DNA of 64,000 nucleotides from positions 7,795 through 71,794 of the forward strand of contig NZ_JBJGDW010000014.1 in NCBI RefSeq assembly GCF_045062605.1, read 5' to 3'. This DNA is from Deinococcus sp045062605. GTDB taxonomy: Bacteria > Deinococcota > Deinococci > Deinococcales > Deinococcaceae. The notes beneath the pieces are model-generated. The model made no database searches. It was not told the DNA's origin and worked only from the letters and a program-made list of their open reading frames with translations. Shown here piece by piece: positions 16,856-25,590 of this stretch (position 1 is its first letter; every line of letters starts with the position of its first letter). A program made the translations under genes and the position numbers.

Positions 16856-18028
16856 TTATTTCTTCGGAATGACGATCTTGCCTGTCGCCGCACTGGCCGG
16901 GCCGATGGTCACAAATTTACCGTTCTGAACCTGCGTAATCAGGCCCACGACGCTGTTCTGGTTCTGGTATCCGGCGTAATCGCGGAAGGTGACCGGGCCA
17001 AAGGCGGTGTTCAGCTTGGTACTTTCCAGCGCGGCGCGGACTTTTTCGGGATCGGTGCCACCGCGTTTGATGGCGTCCGCAGCGGCCAGCATCGCCGCAT
17101 AGCTCTGGGCGGCGTGCTGGGAAGGTTCTTCACCGCCCAGCGCGGCTTTTAGGCGGGTGTTCAGGCTGGCTGCGCCGGGATATTTCACGTCGGCGTTCCA
17201 GACCATCGTGATCAGGAAGTTCTCGGCGGTACTGCCCGCGCCCTTCAGGAAGTCCGGCAGGGCAAAGCCAGTGGCGATTCCGGCAATGATTCTGGGAGAC
17301 AGCCCGGTTTCCCTGACCTGCTTGGCCAGGGCCACGGCGTCCTCCTCGTAGCTGGCAAAGATCACCACGTCGGGATTCTGGCCCTTGTAGCGGTTCAGTA
17401 GCGGTCGGAAATCGGTCAGACCCTTGTCGTAGGTGTCCTTGCTCAGCACGGTGAACCCGGCGGCGGGCAACAGGCGCGTGGCGTCGGTCAATACGCTCTT
17501 GCCGAAGGCGTCGTTGCTGGTCAGCACCACCGCCGTCTTCATGCCGCCGATCCGTTTCAGCTCGGCGATCAGGCTGCGGGTGTAGACGCTGCTCTGGTTG
17601 TTGACGCGGAAGGTGTAGGCGTTGCCCGGCTTGGTGATGGTCTCGTCAATGGCGGTGGCAACGAGCAGCGGCACCTTGACGCGCGCCAGATACTGCGACA
17701 GCGGCTTGGTGATTCCGCTGCTGTACGCGCCGATGACCACAGGCACCTTCTCGTTGACCAGTTTCTCGGCGGCGTTCAGCGCCTTGTTGGTGTCGCTGGC
17801 GTCGTCTTCCAGCAGCAGCTCCAGCTTCTGCCCGTTCACGCCGCCCCTGGCATTGATCTCTTCAATAGCAACCTTAAAGCCCGCCTGCTGCATGGCCCCG
17901 AAGGTGGCGAAACGCCCCGAAAGGCTGGTGATGGCCCCGATCTTGATGGTGCCTGCGTTGCTGCTCTGGGCCGTGGCCAGGGAGAGTGAGAGGAGGGCGA
18001 GGGCGGTCAGGGTCTGGATTGGGCGCAT
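16856..18028 (-). CDS. ABC transporter substrate-binding protein (LivK type), copy 1
   Basis: 390 residues, periplasmic binding protein type 1 fold. Signal peptide LTALALLSLSLATAQSSNA, then IKIGAITSLSGRFATFGAMQQAGFKVAIEEINARGGVNGQKLELLLEDDASD, the standard LivJ/LivK opening. ATG 18028 is chosen because GAGGT lies seven bases upstream and the signal peptide starts there. The mature protein captures the ligand for the LivHMGF channel. It is about half identical by eye to the second binding protein, sharing YDKGLTDFRPLLNRYK-type segments, so the two arose by duplication and may widen the range of ligands. Confidence 0.92.
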   Translation of the reverse strand: MRPIQTLTALALLSLSLATAQSSNAGTIKIGAITSLSGRFATFGAMQQAGFKVAIEEINARGGVNGQKLELLLEDDASDTNKALNAAEKLVNEKVPVVIGAYSSGITKPLSQYLARVKVPLLVATAIDETITKPGNAYTFRVNNQSSVYTRSLIAELKRIGGMKTAVVLTSNDAFGKSVLTDATRLLPAAGFTVLSKDTYDKGLTDFRPLLNRYKGQNPDVVIFASYEEDAVALAKQVRETGLSPRIIAGIATGFALPDFLKGAGSTAENFLITMVWNADVKYPGAASLNTRLKAALGGEEPSQHAAQSYAAMLAAADAIKRGGTDPEKVRAALESTKLNTAFGPVTFRDYAGYQNQNSVVGLITQVQNGKFVTIGPASAATGKIVIPKK

Positions 18029-18065
18029 AGGGATGACCTCATATTTGAAATTGAGCTGGAAGGCG

Positions 18066-18180
18066 AACCCCTCAGTCGGCTGCGCTCCCAACTCGCATTA
18101 AAGAGAGCCAAGAAAAGCGTCGGGTCAGGCAATTCCGCAACACCTGCTGCCCTTAGAGGGGAGGTACCCCTGAGGGGCAG
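18066..18180 (-). repeat. Diverged copy of the AACCCCTC...GAGGGGTT dispersed repeat
   Basis: Starts AACCCCTCAGTC with GGCTGCGCTCC and a degenerate GAGAGCCAAG block, then ends with a GGGGAGGTACCCCTGAGGGGC part. The same order of blocks, in the opposite orientation, is found at 23242-23363 and 47727-47847. It lies between the two binding-protein genes. This copy has decayed most. Confidence 0.5.
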
Positions 18181-18265
18181 ACTCGTAGAGCTACGGAGCA
18201 GAGGGACTAAACTGTGGCAGCAACCCCCCAAACCCCGCCGGGCAAAACCCTTTAATCTCCAGCTT

Positions 18266-19435
18266 CTACTTGCGCTCGAAGGTCAGGGCGCGGGGGATCA
18301 CCGACTTGGGATAGACCGGCACGAAGGCGCCCTTCTGAACTTGCTGCGCCACCATTTCCAGCGGGTTCTGGTTCTGGAAGCCGTCATAGTCCTTGAACTG
18401 GATGGGGCCGAAAGCAGTCTGGATGTTGACCGTACCCAGCGCGGCCTTGACCTTCTCGCGGTCCACGCTGCCCGCCTTGTTGATGGCGGCGGCAGCGGTC
18501 AGCACGCCCGCGTAAGCCTGCGCCGCGTGGTAGCTGGGGTCTTCCCCGCCCAGCGCCTTCTTGAGATCCACATTCAGTTTCTGGGTCCCGGCGTAGCGCA
18601 GTTGCGGAATCCAGGCGGTGGCCGTCACGACGTTCTCGGCGGCGGCCCCGCTGTCCTTCACGAAGCTGGGTAGGGCGAATCCAGCAGCGCCCCCGGCGAA
18701 CAGGCGCGGCTTGACGCCCACCTCGCGGGCCTGACGCATCAGCGCCACGCTGTCCTCGGCGTAGCTGACCATCAGGATGCCGTCGGGGTTCTTGGCCTTG
18801 ATGCGGTTCAGAACGGGGCGGAAGTCAGTCAGACCCTTGTCGTAGCGCTGGTCTTCCATCACCGTGATGCCGTACTCCTTGGCAATGCTGTTGGCGGCGT
18901 CAGCCACGCTCTTCTCGAACGCGCCCGTCCCGGCGATGATCGCCATGCTCTGGAACTTGTTGGCCTTGAAGATGTCCAGAATCACGCGGGCGTAGGCGCT
19001 GGCAGGCTGGTTCAGGCGGAAGATGTAGTCGTTGCCAGGCTTGGTGATGTCGTCGCCGCTGGACGTGATCACCAGATTCGGCACCTTCTGGCGGGCCAGG
19101 TACTGCGCCTGCGCCTTGACCAGACTGGAGGAGTATTCGTTTAGCACCAGCGGCACGCCAGCGTTGACCAAGCGTTCGGCGGCGGCCAGGCCCTTGTTCA
19201 CGTCGCTGGCGTTGTCCTCAATGATCAGTTCCAGCTTTTTGCCCAGCACGCCGCCCTTCTTGTTGACCTCGGCGACGCCCACTTTGAAGCCCGCCAGTTG
19301 CATCTTGCCGAACTCGGCAAAGCGCCCGGTGACGGAGGTGATCGCGCCTACCTTGATGGTGTCCTGCGCGCTGGCAGTGGCCGCCAGGGCAAGGGCGAGG
19401 GTAAACAGGGCGGTCTTTTTCATAACTTTAAGCAT
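18266..19435 (-). CDS. ABC transporter substrate-binding protein (LivK type), copy 2
   Basis: 389 residues, paralogous to the neighbouring binding protein. Signal peptide TALFTLALALAATASAQ, then IKVGAITSVTGRFAEFGKMQLAGFKVGVAEVNKKGG. AAGGAG six bases before the ATG supports MLKVMKK as start. It shares YDKGLTDFRPVLNRIKAKNPDG and YHAAQAYAGVLTAA with copy 1. It probably serves the same LivHMGF permease with a different ligand. It is preceded by the GntR regulator gene on the same strand, with only 42 bases between. Confidence 0.92.
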   Translation of the reverse strand: MLKVMKKTALFTLALALAATASAQDTIKVGAITSVTGRFAEFGKMQLAGFKVGVAEVNKKGGVLGKKLELIIEDNASDVNKGLAAAERLVNAGVPLVLNEYSSSLVKAQAQYLARQKVPNLVITSSGDDITKPGNDYIFRLNQPASAYARVILDIFKANKFQSMAIIAGTGAFEKSVADAANSIAKEYGITVMEDQRYDKGLTDFRPVLNRIKAKNPDGILMVSYAEDSVALMRQAREVGVKPRLFAGGAAGFALPSFVKDSGAAAENVVTATAWIPQLRYAGTQKLNVDLKKALGGEDPSYHAAQAYAGVLTAAAAINKAGSVDREKVKAALGTVNIQTAFGPIQFKDYDGFQNQNPLEMVAQQVQKGAFVPVYPKSVIPRALTFERK

Positions 19436-19477
19436 GTGAATCTCCTTGTGAGGCCGGAACGGTGTCGGCAGTTGAGG

Positions 19478-20131
19478 TCATGGGGCGGGACTGTGGTGGT
19501 GGCGGACGCTCTGGCATACACGGCTGAGGTGTTCGCGCATGGCGTTCTCGGCAGCCGGGCCGTCGCGCTGGCGCAGGGCGCGTTCAATGCTGCGGTGTTC
19601 CTCGTGGCTTCGCCGCAGGTGCCACGGCTCATTGACCATCAGCGGCGCCGCCAGCCGCATTTCGCGGGCCAGCAACGCGGCGTGCCGGGCCAGCCGGGCA
19701 TTTCCGCAGGTCTGCGAGACGATTTCGTGAAAGCGCAGATCCAGCTCGCGGAAGCTGCGCGCGTCGCCCACCGCCGCCGCACCCTGGGCGTCCAACACGC
19801 CGCGCAGGGCCACCAGATCGGTATTCGTCATGCGTCCTGCGGCGTGGCGGGCGGCCAGACTTTCCAGGCTGATCCGTAACTCGTACAGCTCCAGCACATC
19901 GGCCAGTTCCAGCCGCGCGACTTCCACGCCCCGGCGGGACTGTTCTACCGCCAGCCCCTCGCCCACCAGCAGCAGCACCGCCTCACGCACGGGCGAGCGA
20001 CTGACGCCCAGTTGGCGGGCCAGTTCCGGCACGCTCAGGCGCGAACCAGGAGCGAGGTCTCCGGCCAGAATGGCGGATCGAAGCTGATCGCGCACCACAT
20101 CCACGACGCGGGCGCTGGCAATCGGTTGCAA
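19478..20131 (-). CDS. GntR-family regulator (FCD type)
   Basis: 217 residues. N-terminal winged helix (residues about 10-70: LRSAILAGDLAPGSRLSVPELARQLGVSRSPVREAVLLLVGEGL) and an all-helical FCD effector domain (LYELRISLESLAARHAAGR, FRELDLRFHEIVSQTCGNARL, HEEHRSIERALRQRD, with metal-binding-type Asp/His residues). TTG 20131 is taken as start, ten bases after GGAGG; no ATG is available. It is likely the local regulator of the binding-protein and transporter genes just downstream. FCD regulators often sense carboxylic acids. Confidence 0.87.
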   Translation of the reverse strand: MQPIASARVVDVVRDQLRSAILAGDLAPGSRLSVPELARQLGVSRSPVREAVLLLVGEGLAVEQSRRGVEVARLELADVLELYELRISLESLAARHAAGRMTNTDLVALRGVLDAQGAAAVGDARSFRELDLRFHEIVSQTCGNARLARHAALLAREMRLAAPLMVNEPWHLRRSHEEHRSIERALRQRDGPAAENAMREHLSRVCQSVRHHHSPAP

Positions 20132-20319
20132 CAGAGGTACACCTCCTTTCAGCCGTCAGGTTTGACCCGCGAACGACTGCCACATGAAGAGTTTTTGAAC
20201 AGGTAGAGTGTTACATGTAGAACTGGAGAATGCAAGCGCGCTGAGTGGCCTGGCCTCTGGCTTACCCGCAGTCAAGCTGTTTTGCAGTTGCTCTGGGATA
20301 AGTTAGTTTAGGAGAAAAA

Positions 20320-20447
20320 CGGATTCCGTTTGTTTCATGCAGGAATCGGGACAGTTCCGATCCCTCCACTCCACGTCCGGTACCTGTTTTTCTCATTCTC
20401 GCTCTGCTCGGATTTTCAGGTGTTTCCAACACCTTTCAATCGGAGTC
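20320..20447 (+). repeat. Dispersed repeat, about 128 bp (copy A)
   Basis: Begins CGGATTCCGTTTG and ends CAATCGGAGTC, so its ends are imperfect inverted repeats (CGGATTCCG against CGGACTCCG read from the other end). It aligns along its whole length, roughly two bases in three, with 58748-58874, sharing blocks such as GATTCCGT, CCACG-CCGG, CTCGC and TCAATCGGAGTC. No protein is encoded. It looks like a MITE-type or small dispersed repeat. Bases 20132-20319 before it hold only the GntR gene's upstream region. Confidence 0.7.
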
Positions 20448-20780
20448 CGCCGCAGAGCTAGATGACATGGTGCTGGCACGGATTCGTCTGCGCCACAAAA
20501 CCTATGTCGCGCAAGAAGATTCGCTCGGCTTCTCCCACGCTGAGACCGACGCCAGCGCCTTTCTGCACAAATACACGCATGGAAACGGGTAAACCGTCAT
20601 CGTCGCCAATCGCCGGGGAGAGACCCACACGGTCAGCCTGACTTTGCCTGAAACGAGTGGCAGGACGCTTTGAGCAGTGGGCTGTTCCGGGAGAGCGAAG
20701 CCGTGCTGAACGCGGCTGGGAACGGGGGATGCTGCAAAGCTGAGCCGCCAACTCCTTCCGCTGCGCTATGCTGCCCCCAA
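20448..20780 (+). pseudogene. Decayed gene fragment next to the repeat, possibly glycoside hydrolase C-terminus
   Basis: Directly after the repeat a frame reads ELDDMVLARIRLRHKTY, FLHKYTHGNG, then TAA, then TVIVANRRGETHTVSLTLPE, and a shifted frame continues EWQDALSSGLFRESEAVL. The strand pattern TVIVANRRGETHTVSL resembles the C-terminal beta domain of alpha-amylase-family enzymes. The stop could be CAA to TAA. No start codon or upstream part remains. The assignment is weak; that this is a broken gene is somewhat more secure than its identity. Confidence 0.35.
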
Positions 20781-20781
20781 C

Positions 20782-21159
<378 letters not shown>

Positions 21160-21176
21160 AACAAATCGTTGAGATA

Positions 21177-21216
21177 GCGAATGCCCCCTCCACAGAGAAA
21201 CGGAGGGGGCATTCGC
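21177..21216. terminator. Bidirectional terminator between the hypothetical gene and paaD
   Basis: GCGAATGCCCCCTCC (21177-21191) and GGAGGGGGCATTCGC (21202-21216) form a perfect 15-bp stem with a 10-base loop between convergent genes. Confidence 0.75.
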
Positions 21217-21229
21217 ATTCGCGGAAGGC

Positions 21230-21730
21230 TCAGACGCTCTTGAAGCCCTCAAACGGTTCCTTGCACGAGTCGCACACGTACAGACGCTTGCACAGCGTCG
21301 GGCCGAAGCTGCCCGTCATCCGCACGTCAAAGCTGGCGCAGCGGGGGCAACGGGTGGCGTCGGCCTGGAGCTGAATCAGGCCGTCCTCGGCAGGGGCGGG
21401 CGGGGCGATGCCGTACTGGCGCAGGCGTTCGCGGGCGTCTTCCTTGATCCAGTCCGTGGTCCACGGCGGCGTCAGGGTGCTTTTGACCTCCACGGCTGAT
21501 GCTCCCAGCCCGCGCACCGCCTCGCCAATGCTGTCGCGGATGACGTGCAGGGCCGGGCAGCCGCTGAACGTAGGCGTGAAAGTGACCGTGACCGCACCAT
21601 CCTCGCCAATCTGCACGTCACGCACCATGCCCATGTCGGTCACGGACACCACCGGTATTTCGGGGTCTGGCACGGTATCCAGCACGGCCCAGATGGCTTG
21701 CGGGGTCAGTTGAGGTTGAATTGCGGTCAT
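21230..21730 (-). CDS. paaD: 1,2-phenylacetyl-CoA epoxidase subunit PaaD
   Basis: 166 residues. PaaD is a MIP18/SufT-type factor needed for the epoxidase, thought to help build a metal centre. N-terminal DUF59 part: VLDTVPDPEIPVVSVTDMGMVRDV with the usual P-D-PEIP and the Cys of FSGCPAL. C-terminal zinc ribbon with CPRC and CDSC pairs. The fourth gene of paaABCD; 24 bases after paaC. A ribosome site (AAGGAG, RC of ctcctt) precedes the ATG. Confidence 0.93.
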   Translation of the reverse strand: MTAIQPQLTPQAIWAVLDTVPDPEIPVVSVTDMGMVRDVQIGEDGAVTVTFTPTFSGCPALHVIRDSIGEAVRGLGASAVEVKSTLTPPWTTDWIKEDARERLRQYGIAPPAPAEDGLIQLQADATRCPRCASFDVRMTGSFGPTLCKRLYVCDSCKEPFEGFKSV

Positions 21731-21754
21731 ATCGGCTCCTTCAGGATTGGGCGC

Positions 21755-22534
21755 TCACCAGTACGGCGTATCGGGGTGGGCGCGGTACACGCGTTGCATC
21801 TCGTCCAGCAGCGGCGCGAGGTCTTCCGTATGCGTGTCGCGTCCGGGTTGCTCGGCTCCACCGGGAGGAAGCATCAGGCCGCACTGCACCGTCAGATGTG
21901 GAACGATCAGGCTTTCCCAGCGGGTCTTGACGGCGTTCAGATCGGGCAGCAGTCCAGCTTCAATCAACCCGGCTTCACCCTCTACCGGCTGCCACAACTG
22001 GCCCACATACGGCCACAGGGCATTCAGGGCGTCCTGCGTGCGCCTCATGCTTTCGGGCGTTCCCAGGGCCAGCCGTTCCACCCACAGGGCCGTGTGCTGA
22101 AGATGGAAGCGCTCCTCGCGGAAGGCTTTGTTCGCCACCTCGGCCAGCGGTGCGTACACGCTTTTGCGGGCCGCGTCCAGCCAGAGGGCCTCGTAGGCGT
22201 CGTAGAGGTACTGGCGCAGCATGGTGAAGGCCCAGTCGCCCTTGGGCAATTCCACGAAACGGGCAGAGGTGAATTCATCTGCGCTGCGGGTAAAGGCCAG
22301 CGCGTCGGCGTCGCTGCCGTCCAGTGCGCGGCGCAGCTCCAGATACAGCCCGGCGTGGCCCAATTCGTCCTGCGCGATATTTGCCAGGGCGATGTCCTCT
22401 TCCAGAATCGGGGCGTGTCCGGTCCATTCGCCGCCGCGCTGGGCCAGGATGATCTCGTCGTCGGCCAGCGCGGTCAGTTTGCGAATCAGGGCGGCTTGCT
22501 GAACATCAGACAGGGTCAGGGCGGGCGCAGTCAT
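21755..22534 (-). CDS. paaC: 1,2-phenylacetyl-CoA epoxidase structural subunit PaaC
   Basis: 259 residues. Ferritin-like helical partner of PaaA in the epoxidase core. Helices include IILAQRGGEWTGHAPILEEDIALANIAQDELGHAGLYLELRRAL and FREERFHLQHTALWVERLALG. The EDIALANIAQDELGH segment keeps an iron-site-like look but PaaC is normally structural. Its ATG overlaps the paaB stop by four bases, showing translational coupling. Confidence 0.94.
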   Translation of the reverse strand: MTAPALTLSDVQQAALIRKLTALADDEIILAQRGGEWTGHAPILEEDIALANIAQDELGHAGLYLELRRALDGSDADALAFTRSADEFTSARFVELPKGDWAFTMLRQYLYDAYEALWLDAARKSVYAPLAEVANKAFREERFHLQHTALWVERLALGTPESMRRTQDALNALWPYVGQLWQPVEGEAGLIEAGLLPDLNAVKTRWESLIVPHLTVQCGLMLPPGGAEQPGRDTHTEDLAPLLDEMQRVYRAHPDTPYW

Positions 22535-23214
22535 TTCTGTACCTCGGGTTTCTGGACCTCATGCGTTTTCAGTTCGGCAGGCGAGGCATCGTGCGGGTGG
22601 TCATAGACCTTATGGTCCCCCGCGTGCGGCTCCTCGGTGGCGCGGCGGGGCATGCGGCCCTCGCGCTTGAGTTCGCCCACATGCTTGCCGATCACGCCGT
22701 AATACTGCTGCTGCTTGTAAGTCTTGTCCTTGGCCGGGGCGAACCAGCTTTCCACCGTACCGGGATCGTCGTCTGTCCGCGCAATGGCCAAATCAGGAAA
22801 AACCAGCCACGCCAGCGCCTCCGCGTGCTGTTCCCGTGCCTGCCGGAGGGCGTCGCCGGGGCAAGTGGCCTCAACAGGCTCCACCAGATCAACAAACGTC
22901 ATGCTGCGCTTGTGGGTCTTTTTGATTCCCACATGGTAGGTGTCGGCCTCGCCGGGCGTGTCCAGCACTTCCGGGTGCGTGCCGACTTCTTCCGGCGTGG
23001 CGTTCAGGATGTCGTCCTCGCGCACAGCCCACAGGCTGACGGCAGCGGGGCGGCGCACGAACACGTTGCGGGCCGTCAACAGGGCGTGATCGGGATCGCC
23101 CGCGTGGACGCTGCCCACCCCCTGATAGGGACGCTTCTCGTTGTCCTGCTTGAAGATTTCCCAGCGGGGCCACTGGGTATCGGGTTGAGCCGTATCTGGA
23201 GGAGCCTCAGTCAT
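22531..23214 (-). CDS. paaB: 1,2-phenylacetyl-CoA epoxidase subunit PaaB, extended with a second PaaB-like module
   Basis: 227 residues, more than twice the roughly 95 of enterobacterial PaaB. Residues about 14-75 are canonical (WPRWEIFKQ, VGSVHAGDPDHALLTARNVF, VSLWAVREDDI). Residues about 90-150 repeat the pattern (YHVGIKKTHKRSMTFVDL, VEATCPGDALRQAREQHAEALAWLVFPDLAIA), so the fold seems to be duplicated. The tail (KTYKQQQYYGVIGKHVGELKREGRMPRR) is basic, then His/Asp-rich. PaaB is thought to bridge epoxidase protomers. 154 bases with a repeat element separate it from paaA. Confidence 0.9.
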   Translation of the reverse strand: MTEAPPDTAQPDTQWPRWEIFKQDNEKRPYQGVGSVHAGDPDHALLTARNVFVRRPAAVSLWAVREDDILNATPEEVGTHPEVLDTPGEADTYHVGIKKTHKRSMTFVDLVEPVEATCPGDALRQAREQHAEALAWLVFPDLAIARTDDDPGTVESWFAPAKDKTYKQQQYYGVIGKHVGELKREGRMPRRATEEPHAGDHKVYDHPHDASPAELKTHEVQKPEVQK

Positions 23215-23241
23215 GGGTTTCCTTTAGGTATGGAAGGCGCG

Positions 23242-23363
23242 ACCCCTCCGCCCCTGCGGGGCACCTCCCCTTAAAGGGAGGCAAGAGTCGCGGAATTGCC
23301 CGGCCAACCGCGCTCCTTGGCTCCCTTTTAAGGGGAGCTGGCTGCGAAGCTGACTGAGGGGTT
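23242..23363 (+). repeat. AACCCCTC-type dispersed repeat inside the paa operon
   Basis: Starts GACCCCTCCGCCCC and ends GACTGAGGGGTT. It shares with the 47727-47847 copy the blocks AGGGAGGCAAG, TGGCTCCCTTTT, GGGGAGCTGGC and GCGAAGCTGACTGAGGGGTT. It contains inverted CTCCCCTT/AAAGGGAG-type arms able to fold in RNA. It lies between paaA and paaB, within one presumed transcript. Confidence 0.8.
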
Positions 23364-23368
23364 GGCTT

Positions 23369-24334
<966 letters not shown>

Positions 24335-24359
24335 AGGAAGTTCCTCCTGAGATATCCCT

Positions 24360-24381
24360 ATTCTACCTAACGAGCGTTAGG
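24360..24381 (-). promoter_or_regulatory. paaA promoter with PaaR-type operator
   Basis: CCTAACGAGCGTTAGG (24366-24381) is a perfect 16-bp palindrome that matches CNAACGNNCGTTNG, the PaaR site of Thermus thermophilus. On the minus strand it runs straight into TAGAAT (24365-24360), a good -10 box, so a bound repressor would block RNA polymerase. Phenylacetyl-CoA is the known PaaR inducer; its action here is inferred. Confidence 0.75.
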
Positions 24382-24513
24382 TTGGGGGTGAGGTCTATGA
24401 ATGCTGGACGCGAGGCAGTCTTCAAACGCCGCCGTCAAAGCCCTGAAAATCATGTATCAGACGTAAAATTCAGCCTCAGCCTCTGAGAATGCCGACACAC
24501 CCCGTCTTTATGT

Positions 24514-25503
24514 TCAAGCCTCGCGGGTGGCCAGTGCGCGCATGGCATTCAGCAATTCGCCCGCCGCCTGCTGATCGGGGGCATCCTCAAAGGCTTGAGC
24601 GAGCAGTGTCAACCCTTCCTCAGCCTGAGCATGAGCGTAGTCCTGGGCGTAAGTGACGCTGCCACTTTCCAGCAGCCAGCGGTGAATGTCTGCGATGGTC
24701 TGCAAGTCCTTGTCGGGGCGGTTCAGGCCCATCTGCTTTAGGAACGCCTGACGCTGGGCACCCGGCGCGGTTCGGAGCCAGTGCAGCACGATCATGGTGC
24801 GCTTGCCTTCCAGCAGATCGCCGCCGATTTCCTTGCCGTATTTGGCCGCGTCGCCTTCCAGATTCAGCACATCGTCCCGGATTTGAAAGGCCGTGCCGAG
24901 GGCCAGCCCCGCCGGGGTGAACTGTTCGGATGGCGTGGCCCCCGCAGCCAGCGCCCCCAGCCGCAGCGGAATGACCACCGTGTAATAGGCGGTCTTCTGG
25001 CGGACCATTTCCAGGTAGTCCTCTTCCACCAGATCCCAGCGGCGGCCCTCCACCCAGCACAGGTCGAGATGCTGTCCCTTGGCCGTGTGGTGGATCATGT
25101 TCAGAAACTCGTCCATGCCGCCCGGCACATTGGCCTTATGGACGGCGGCCCACATATAAGCGTGCAGGGCGTCCCCAGCATTGATCGCCAGCGGAATGCC
25201 ATGCAGGCGGTGCAGGGCAGGCTGGCCCCGGCGCTCTTCCGAGTCGTCCTCGATGTCGTCGTGGATCAGCACCCAGTTCTGGAACAGTTCCAGCGCGGCG
25301 GCCAGCCACAGGGCGGCCTCCCACTGCGGAGTGTTCTTGACCACACCATGAGCGCGGGCGCTGGCGAGCAGCAGTTCGCTGCGAATGCCCTTGCCACCGC
25401 GTTTGGGATAGTCGCGCAGCATGTCGTAATAGGCTTGATACTCGGGGCGCGTGCCGTGTTCGGGCAGCAGAGAAAGGACGCGGGACAGCAGATCAGGGCG
25501 CAT
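24514..25503 (-). CDS. Polyprenyl diphosphate synthase
   Basis: 329 residues. Trans-prenyltransferase that condenses isopentenyl diphosphate with an allylic primer. First Asp-rich motif HDDIEDDSEERRG (residues about 84-96) and second RDDVLNLEGDAAKYGKEIGGDLLEGKRT, both complete. KGIRSELLL and the GQHLDL segment fit the family. ATG 25503 is chosen because the reading frame upstream runs open into non-coding sequence opposite the hydrolase gene. Chain length cannot be told: geranylgeranyl (carotenoids), or longer (menaquinone) are both possible. Bases 24382-24513 hold nothing recognised. Confidence 0.92.
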   Translation of the reverse strand: MRPDLLSRVLSLLPEHGTRPEYQAYYDMLRDYPKRGGKGIRSELLLASARAHGVVKNTPQWEAALWLAAALELFQNWVLIHDDIEDDSEERRGQPALHRLHGIPLAINAGDALHAYMWAAVHKANVPGGMDEFLNMIHHTAKGQHLDLCWVEGRRWDLVEEDYLEMVRQKTAYYTVVIPLRLGALAAGATPSEQFTPAGLALGTAFQIRDDVLNLEGDAAKYGKEIGGDLLEGKRTMIVLHWLRTAPGAQRQAFLKQMGLNRPDKDLQTIADIHRWLLESGSVTYAQDYAHAQAEEGLTLLAQAFEDAPDQQAAGELLNAMRALATREA

Positions 25504-25590
25504 TGAGCGCAAGTCTAACCGCCTGAAACATGAAGAGAACCGTACCGCAACGAACAGACAATGAGACACCTTAGCGAGCAACATTACATT

